A stretch of 9,372 nucleotides of DNA, taken from Methanosarcinales archaeon (GTDB lineage: Archaea; Halobacteriota; Methanosarcinia; Methanosarcinales; Methanogasteraceae). The stretch lies in contig JAUWGA010000066.1 in NCBI GenBank assembly GCA_030606635.1, forward strand, positions 1-9,372, in the 5' to 3' direction. The notes beneath the pieces were generated by a model that saw only the letters and a list, made by a program, of their open reading frames with translations, made no database searches and had not been told where the DNA came from. A program made the translations under genes and the position numbers. This document shows positions 4,621 through 9,372 of the stretch, in pieces; the first letter of the stretch is position 1; each line of letters starts with the position of its first letter.

Positions 4621-7600
4621 CTAATTCAAATGCACCCCTGTGATGCTCGATATGTCATTCTCCTGCATCGCAACGCCGATCGTATGGTCTGCTGCCTGTA
4701 TCATCGGCTTTCGAAGCGTTACAATGATGAACTGTGCGCTCTTTGCCGATTTCTCGATTCTGGATGCGATCCGCTCGACATTTGCGCCGTCGAGGAACAT
4801 ATCGATCTCGTCGAAGGCATAGAACGGTGCAGGGCTATGCTGCTGGATCGCGAAGATGAATGCAAGCGCGGTCAAGCTCTTCTCTCCGCCAGACATCGCC
4901 TCGAGCCGCTGCAGCGTCTTATCTGCCGGCTGCGCCCGGATCGTCATGCCGCCTGCAAACGGATCGTCATTGTTTTCAAGGATCAATTCGCCAGAACCGC
5001 CCGAGAGTTCCGCAAAGATCGATCTGAAATTTTCATTGATATTATAGAACGTTTCAAAGAATGTCTGCCTCTTTAAGGTCTCGTACTTATCGATCCGGTC
5101 TATGATCTCGTTTCGCTCCACAGAGAGCGTATCTGTCCTCTCTTTGAGCGTGGATACCCGTGCGTCCACTTCCTCGTACTCCTCAAGCGCACGCATGTTG
5201 ACAGGTTCGAGTTTCTCCATCGCTGAATCAATCCCCCTGATGCGGGTGCGCACCTCTTCTTCGGTCGGGATCTCCCCGGGTTCATCGATCGGTTCTGTGA
5301 TGCCGGATCTCTCGATTTCGGCGCGGAGCATATCGATCTGCTCGCCAAGCGCATCCTTTGTCGCTTCAAGCGCCTGCGCATCCCAGCGCACCTGATCAAG
5401 CTGCCTCTCCGATTCGCCAAGCTTTGTAGCCGCGGTCTCGCGTTGCTGCTGCACCTCTGTGCGCTCTTCCTGCAGCGACGAGAGTTCGCAATCGAGTTGC
5501 TGCGCCCTCTCGGTCTTCTCTTCGAGTTTCGTCTCGAAAACAGAGATACCTTCCCTGTACTGCGTAATCTTTGATCGGTGATCGTTTTTCCTTTCTTCGA
5601 GTTCTTTTATGCGGTTGTTACCGGTCTCAAGTTTTGTTTTTGTATTTTCAGTCTCAAGGATAAGCGATTTTATATTTGTCTCGATGTCACGGATTCTTTC
5701 CCGCAGTCTATTTATCTCGGATTTTATTCTGTCGGATTGGGTGTTTAGCTCCGGTATCTCTGAGTCTCCAAGTTCACGCTCCAGTTCTGTGATGCGGTTG
5801 TCGAGTTTGCGTATCTGATCTGCCCCGGACGTAATCTTTCCTTCGATCTCGCCCATCTGATTGCGCATCCCTTCCCGCTCCACCTTGATATCTTCGAGTG
5901 CCTGCTTCTTATTACGGATGGTTGCAGTCAGTCTCTCGCCCCTTCCTGCGACCTCCTCGATCTGAAGCTGTTTCTTTGCAATGTCCTTCTCGAATTCATT
6001 TATCTCGCTGTTTATAGACAAGACGTGTTTATCGATCGAATCGACCCTCTCGACAAGACTCTTCCTGCGTGAATCGTATTCTGTGATATCTTCTGCAAGT
6101 TTTACGAGTTTCTCCTGCTCCATTGCTGCAAAATGCGATCCACGATCTCCCCTCGATCCACCGGTCATGGCGCCTGCTTTTGTGAGCAGTTCCCCGTCGA
6201 GCGTGACCATGTTGTGCCTGCCAATCAGTTCCCTCGCGGTACCAAGTGTATCGACCACCACCATGTCCCGGAATACATATCTGAATGCTTTTTCGAGTTT
6301 CGGATCGAAATCTACCAGATTTATAGCATAATCAAGGACTCCCTCGTTATCAGGAAGGTTTCCGTACGAAAAATTGGATCTCAGTTTGTTTAGCGGCAGA
6401 AACGTTGCCCTCCCTGCGGATTTTCGCTTAAGGAGGTTGATCGCATGAGACGCGGTCGCATCGCTGTCCACCACGATATTCTGCATCCGGGCGCCGGCAG
6501 CGATCTCTAGCGAGACCGCGTATCTCTGCTCGACCCTGCCAAGCGATGCGATCGTGCCGTATATCCCTGGCAGTTCTCTCGCATCTTTCGCGTTTAATAT
6601 CGTTTTCACGGCATGTGGGTACCGCAGATCCTCAGCCGCCTTGACGCGCGCCTCTGCCCGGGCATACTCCTGGTACACCTCACCAAGATGCTTCTCGATC
6701 TCGTCAAGTTCCGGCTTTAACTTCGATCCGTTTCGTTCGAGATCGCTCCGGTCGCCGATCAGGGTTGTTATGTTTTTTGTGCACTCGCTGATCTCTTTTT
6801 TCAGATCTTCGGTGTCGGCATCGACCGATGTGATACTCTTCTCTGCGTCCGTAATCTCTGCCTGTATCTCTCCTTCCTCTCCGTTCTTGCGCCGTATCGC
6901 ATCCAGAAGCCGATCCTGCTCCCGCTGGAGTTCGTTCTTGGCAGATTTTGCAGTTTCTACCGTCTTCCGCACCTCATCCAACCGATCCCGGGTCTCTGCA
7001 TACTTCGCATCCACTTCGCTGATTTTGCTGTGGATCAGCATCAGTTCAGACTCGTTCGCCTCAACCTCTGCCAGAACACTCTCTTTCCGCAGATGCTCAT
7101 CGCTGATCTTCTCTTCGACTTCCGAGAGCAGATTGTTGCCGGTATCGATCTCGATAAACAATCGCTGCCGTTCTTTCTTGATATCCTGGATCTCATGTTC
7201 GAGCAGTTCAATCGAGTCCACTGATCTGGAGATGTCTCCCCGGATCTGTTCGATCTCCTTTTTTATCCGGATCTGCTCATCTTCGCCTTTATGCGCGATC
7301 TTCTCACTTAAATCCCTTAAAGAAGATTCTATATCCGAAAGCTCGCGCTTTTTCTCGACTATATCCGATAATAACTCGTTTTCGAGATCCTCTTTGCTAC
7401 CTATATCTTTTGACACCGACTCCTGCTCGTTTGTCGCATTCTTAAGTTTTGCAAGGATCGTGAACGCCTCGTACCGCTTTCTCTCGTCCTTTAAGGACTG
7501 GTACTTCATCGCCTGATCGCGCTCTCTCTTCAGTTTCCTCCGCTGCTGCGTCACTTCAGAGAGGATGATCTCGATCCGTTCGATCTGTTCGCGCACAGTA

Positions 7601-8193
7601 TCCAGTTCGCTGTACGCCCGATCCTTCTTCTCATCAAACTCCGCAACGCCTGCAATCTCATCGATGAGTTTCCTCCGATTGGTAGGGGTCATCTCTGTGA
7701 TCCTGGTCACATCGCCCTGCATGACCACGTTGCAGCCCTCTGGTCGTATCCCTGCCTTGGCGAGGTTCGCATGTATCTCGGTGAGCGTACATGCGCGGTC
7801 ATTGAAGTAGTAGTAACTGTAATACCCGCTATTTGTCTGCCTGATCCTGCGGGTGATCTCGATCGTATCATCGTCGAGGGGGAAACTCCGGTCGCTGTTG
7901 TCGAACCTGACCGTTACCATGGCGGATTTGGTAACGCCTGTGCCACTGCCGTTTCCATTCCCATTCCCATTTCCCTTCTTGGTTCCATTCCCGTTGAATA
8001 TCAGATCGGTCAGTTTCTCTGCCCGCATCGTCCTAGAACCGGATAAACCGAGCGCGAAGATGATACCATCCACTATGTTGGACTTCCCGCTACCATTCGG
8101 TCCGGATATGGCAGTGAAATCGTTGAAAAATAGAATCTTCGCCTTTTTTCCAAACGATTTGAAGTTGTCGAACTCTATTTCCTTGATGTGCAT
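4621..8193 (-). CDS. smc: Chromosome segregation ATPase SMC
   Basis: Structural maintenance of chromosomes ATPase, a homodimer that extrudes or tethers DNA loops for chromosome compaction and segregation. From ATG 8193 the protein has 1190 residues, normal for the family. Seen: Walker A GPNGSGKS (31-38); Q-loop VVMQGD with Gln159; a long coiled coil; a hinge around 500-690 ending in a GGSRG motif; a second coiled coil; ABC signature MSGGEKS (1100-1106); Walker B FYAFDEID (1124-1131) with catalytic Glu1129. Residues 67-86 form a Gly-Asn-rich insertion. An in-frame TTG at 8199 would add two residues, but the ATG at 8193 places MHIKEIEF in the usual register. Its upstream neighbour stops 17 nt before, and an exported flavoprotein gene starts 20 nt after the TAG; scpA does not follow, though archaeal smc is often next to it. 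Confidence 0.97.
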   Translation of the reverse strand: MHIKEIEFDNFKSFGKKAKILFFNDFTAISGPNGSGKSNIVDGIIFALGLSGSRTMRAEKLTDLIFNGNGTKKGNGNGNGNGSGTGVTKSAMVTVRFDNSDRSFPLDDDTIEITRRIRQTNSGYYSYYYFNDRACTLTEIHANLAKAGIRPEGCNVVMQGDVTRITEMTPTNRRKLIDEIAGVAEFDEKKDRAYSELDTVREQIERIEIILSEVTQQRRKLKRERDQAMKYQSLKDERKRYEAFTILAKLKNATNEQESVSKDIGSKEDLENELLSDIVEKKRELSDIESSLRDLSEKIAHKGEDEQIRIKKEIEQIRGDISRSVDSIELLEHEIQDIKKERQRLFIEIDTGNNLLSEVEEKISDEHLRKESVLAEVEANESELMLIHSKISEVDAKYAETRDRLDEVRKTVETAKSAKNELQREQDRLLDAIRRKNGEEGEIQAEITDAEKSITSVDADTEDLKKEISECTKNITTLIGDRSDLERNGSKLKPELDEIEKHLGEVYQEYARAEARVKAAEDLRYPHAVKTILNAKDARELPGIYGTIASLGRVEQRYAVSLEIAAGARMQNIVVDSDATASHAINLLKRKSAGRATFLPLNKLRSNFSYGNLPDNEGVLDYAINLVDFDPKLEKAFRYVFRDMVVVDTLGTARELIGRHNMVTLDGELLTKAGAMTGGSRGDRGSHFAAMEQEKLVKLAEDITEYDSRRKSLVERVDSIDKHVLSINSEINEFEKDIAKKQLQIEEVAGRGERLTATIRNKKQALEDIKVEREGMRNQMGEIEGKITSGADQIRKLDNRITELERELGDSEIPELNTQSDRIKSEINRLRERIRDIETNIKSLILETENTKTKLETGNNRIKELEERKNDHRSKITQYREGISVFETKLEEKTERAQQLDCELSSLQEERTEVQQQRETAATKLGESERQLDQVRWDAQALEATKDALGEQIDMLRAEIERSGITEPIDEPGEIPTEEEVRTRIRGIDSAMEKLEPVNMRALEEYEEVDARVSTLKERTDTLSVERNEIIDRIDKYETLKRQTFFETFYNINENFRSIFAELSGGSGELILENNDDPFAGGMTIRAQPADKTLQRLEAMSGGEKSLTALAFIFAIQQHSPAPFYAFDEIDMFLDGANVERIASRIEKSAKSAQFIIVTLRKPMIQAADHTIGVAMQENDISSITGVHLN
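7931..7993. repeat. Gly-Asn coding hexanucleotide repeat within smc
   Basis: On the plus strand the motif CCATTC and close variants recur between about 7943 and 7993, encoding alternating Gly-Asn on the minus strand (SMC residues 67-86, with KK and SGTG interruptions). The repeat units are near-identical at DNA level, typical of slippage-driven expansion. It sits in a surface loop of the N-terminal ATPase lobe after Walker A, where relatives are variable. Confidence 0.7.
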
Positions 8194-8210
8194 GTGCAAT
8201 CAGTCATCGG

Positions 8211-8543
8211 TCAGCAGACAACGATAATATCGTCAGTCCCTCCGCGTCCATGGTGCGTTCTCGGGGTATTCTCCGCTATGATGTACTCGGTAGATTCGAT
8301 CTCTTTCTCTTCTTCCGGATCGGGCGTGTCTTTCTGCTGCATCTCGTCGATCAGTGACCTCTGATAGAGCAATTCATCCAGTAACCCCGCCATACTGCCT
8401 TTTAACTCTTTCACCGTCACCTCGAGTGCAGCAATTCGATCTTCAGCCACAGGCGACGATTTAGCCATCTCTGTGATCGTATGATCTCTAGCCTTCACCT
8501 TCTCTTCGAGCCGTTCAATCAAGATATCTCTTTGCTTATCCAT
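8211..8543 (-). CDS. Small coiled-coil protein encoded upstream of smc
   Basis: A 110-residue, acidic, cytoplasmic protein of unknown function. Residues 3-27 and 33-70 show heptad-like patterns (for example IAALEVTVKELKGSM, 38-51) and should form coiled coil. A linker rich in Asp, Glu and Pro follows (72-86). The tail has two short hydrophobic beta-like patches, YIIAEN (87-92) and DDIIVVC (104-110), ending in Cys. The start is supported by AAGGGG (8549-8554) 5 nt before the ATG, and a strong TATA box lies further up. It is the first gene of the smc cluster and ends 17 nt before the smc ATG. The position and coiled coil make an SMC-associated role plausible, but that is inference. It is too short for ScpA or ScpB and shows neither of their folds. 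Confidence 0.85.
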   Translation of the reverse strand: MDKQRDILIERLEEKVKARDHTITEMAKSSPVAEDRIAALEVTVKELKGSMAGLLDELLYQRSLIDEMQQKDTPDPEEEKEIESTEYIIAENTPRTHHGRGGTDDIIVVC

Positions 8544-8602
8544 CCATACCCCTTCTATGTTTTATTCAGAGGTGAACCATCCAATTGAATGTTTTGTATG
8601 AG

Positions 8603-8612
8603 TATATATAAA
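8603..8612 (-). promoter_or_regulatory. TATA box of the smc gene cluster
   Basis: Minus-strand TTTATATATA, the best TATA box in the window. A start about 26 nt on, near 8581, gives a leader of about 38 nt before the coiled-coil gene, consistent with its Shine-Dalgarno at 8549-8554. No other promoter of similar quality lies between it and smc. Confidence 0.7.
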
Positions 8613-8619
8613 TGTTACT

Positions 8620-8636
8620 GAAAGCCCGGGGCTTTC
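8620..8636. repeat. 17-bp palindrome just upstream of the smc-cluster TATA box
   Basis: GAAAGCCC and GGGCTTTC flank a single central G at 8628, a perfect palindrome starting 8 bp upstream of the TATA box at 8603-8612. The position overlaps or abuts the expected BRE, so a bound protein would affect TFB recruitment. As RNA from the thiolase side it could fold as a 7-bp stem with a 3-nt loop and act in termination instead. Confidence 0.6.
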
Positions 8637-8646
8637 GCAGGACATG

Positions 8647-8653
8647 AAAAAAA
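8647..8653 (-). terminator. T-tract terminator after the thiolase gene
   Basis: Seven T in a row on the minus strand, 29 nt past the thiolase TGA and before the smc-cluster promoter. Oligo-T tracts serve as terminators in archaea. It suggests that the thiolase and smc clusters are separate transcription units. Confidence 0.55.
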
Positions 8654-8682
8654 TCGTCCGCCAACCCGCCCCGCGTTCCCAC

Positions 8683-9372
8683 TCACCTCGTAAGAATGTG
8701 CACCACAGCAGTCCCGCCTGATCCTCCGACATTGTGCGCCATCCCGACCTCGCCTGCGACCTGCCGCTTTCCTGCTTCGCCCCTCAGTTGCTGCGCAATC
8801 TCAACGACCTGCTTGATCCCTGTCGCGCCTACCGGATGCCCGCAGGCTTTCAGACCGCCTGACGGATTCACTGGCAGATCGCCATCGATCGCTGTTACCC
8901 CGTCCTCGGTCACCTTCCCGCCGGTCCCCTTCTCAAAGAATCCGAGATCCTCGATCGCGCATATCTCTGCTATCGTGAAGCAGTCGTGTACCTCCACAAA
9001 ATCGATATCCGAAGGCGTCATTCCTGCCATCTTGTATGCGCGGGATGCGGCAGACGTGGTTGCAGCGAGCGTGGTGATATCTGCACGGTCGTGCAGGGAT
9101 ATGGTATCGGACGCCTGTGCACTCGCTTTGATGTAGATCGGGGTGTCTGTGTACTTTCTTGCGGTCTCTGCTGGCGCAAGCACCACAGTGGCAGAGCCGT
9201 CCGTGAGCGGCGAGCAGTCGAGTATGTGCAGCGGATCCGCTATCATCGTCGATCGCAGCACCGCCTCGACCGTTAGCTCATTTCGATACTGCGCTTTCGG
9301 GTTCATCGTTGCGTTGTGATGGTTCTTCACAGCCACGCTTGCGAGTTGCTCTGACGTGGTCCCGTATTCGTG
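8683..9372 (-). CDS. Thiolase, probable acetyl-CoA C-acetyltransferase (partial, N-terminus beyond window)
   Basis: C-terminal 229 residues of a thiolase that, in archaea, condenses two acetyl-CoA to acetoacetyl-CoA, usually feeding the mevalonate pathway with HMG-CoA synthase and a DUF35 OB-fold protein. The reading frame is open to the window edge, starting within HEYGTTSEQLA, so the catalytic nucleophile Cys half is outside. Seen: LDCSPLTDGSATVV, EVHDCFTIAE with the conserved His, GGLKACGHPVGATG with the catalytic His, and HNVGGSGGTAVVHIL at the C-terminus. These match the archaeal/SCPx-like thiolase branch. No DUF35 gene follows, although it often does in methanogens; an HMG-CoA synthase gene might lie upstream. 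A beta-oxidation thiolase is the main alternative. It ends in TGA at 8683. Confidence 0.9.
   Translation of the reverse strand, partial: HEYGTTSEQLASVAVKNHHNATMNPKAQYRNELTVEAVLRSTMIADPLHILDCSPLTDGSATVVLAPAETARKYTDTPIYIKASAQASDTISLHDRADITTLAATTSAASRAYKMAGMTPSDIDFVEVHDCFTIAEICAIEDLGFFEKGTGGKVTEDGVTAIDGDLPVNPSGGLKACGHPVGATGIKQVVEIAQQLRGEAGKRQVAGEVGMAHNVGGSGGTAVVHILTR

Noticed and set aside
4621..4623. Pyrrolysine readthrough of the TAG ending smc
   Set aside because: SMC is complete at this point, and a second TAG follows after three codons.
6554..7516. Long plus-strand ORF (320 codons) opposite smc
   Set aside because: Ser/Ile/Phe-rich antisense reading of coiled-coil codons; smc on the other strand is continuous and fully conserved, so this is a shadow.
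8194..8199. TTG at 8199 as the smc start
   Set aside because: It adds two residues with no better ribosome site; the ATG at 8193 gives the usual short N-terminus before the first beta strand.
1..9372. CRISPR arrays, insertion sequences, prophage or toxin-antitoxin genes
   Set aside because: No spaced identical repeats, transposase motifs, terminal inverted repeats or small paired toxin-like genes were seen on either strand.

Overview
The window reads as archaeal chromosomal DNA, most likely from the methanogen/ANME side of Halobacteriota (Methanomicrobia-like). Evidence: a purP-type purine gene (an archaeal enzyme), an archaeal SMC, a methanogen-like thiolase, a tRNA gene with no encoded CCA, TATA boxes about 25-30 nt ahead of apparently leaderless genes, and a 57-residue basic protein resembling the methanogen family DUF5350. 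A precise lineage cannot be fixed from sequence alone. Both purP and smc end in TAG, so TAG appears to be an ordinary stop here.

Layout. (1) 1-1092, minus: a GntP-family permease missing its C-terminus at the window edge, in AT-richer DNA. (2) 1093-1208: a divergent promoter region with a TATA-like element readable both ways and a perfect 8-bp inverted repeat. (3) 1209-1466, plus: a possible 26-codon leader ORF, then the DUF5350-like gene in the same frame. (4) 1569-2408, plus: aroE, shikimate dehydrogenase. (5) 2409-2594: convergent spacer with a hairpin and a short direct repeat. (6) 2595-3713, minus: tRNA-His(GTG) followed 26 nt later by purP, probably one transcript. (7) 3714-3904: spacer holding the tRNA promoter and a T-tract terminator. 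(8) 3905-8543, minus: a tight three-gene cluster: small coiled-coil protein, SMC ATPase, exported SagB/nitroreductase-like flavoprotein. (9) 8544-8682: promoter of that cluster with a 17-bp palindrome, and the terminator of the gene beyond. (10) 8683-9372, minus: C-terminal part of a thiolase running off the right edge.

Most genes are housekeeping: aromatic amino acid synthesis (aroE), purine synthesis (purP), chromosome organisation (smc), acetoacetyl-CoA metabolism (thiolase). I did not find a clearly new system. The best leads are the coiled-coil gene tied to smc, the absence of scpA directly after smc (a secreted flavoprotein is there instead), the tRNA-His/purP pairing with no encoded G-1, the leader ORF and inverted repeat before the DUF5350-like gene, and the Gly-Asn repeat in the SMC head.
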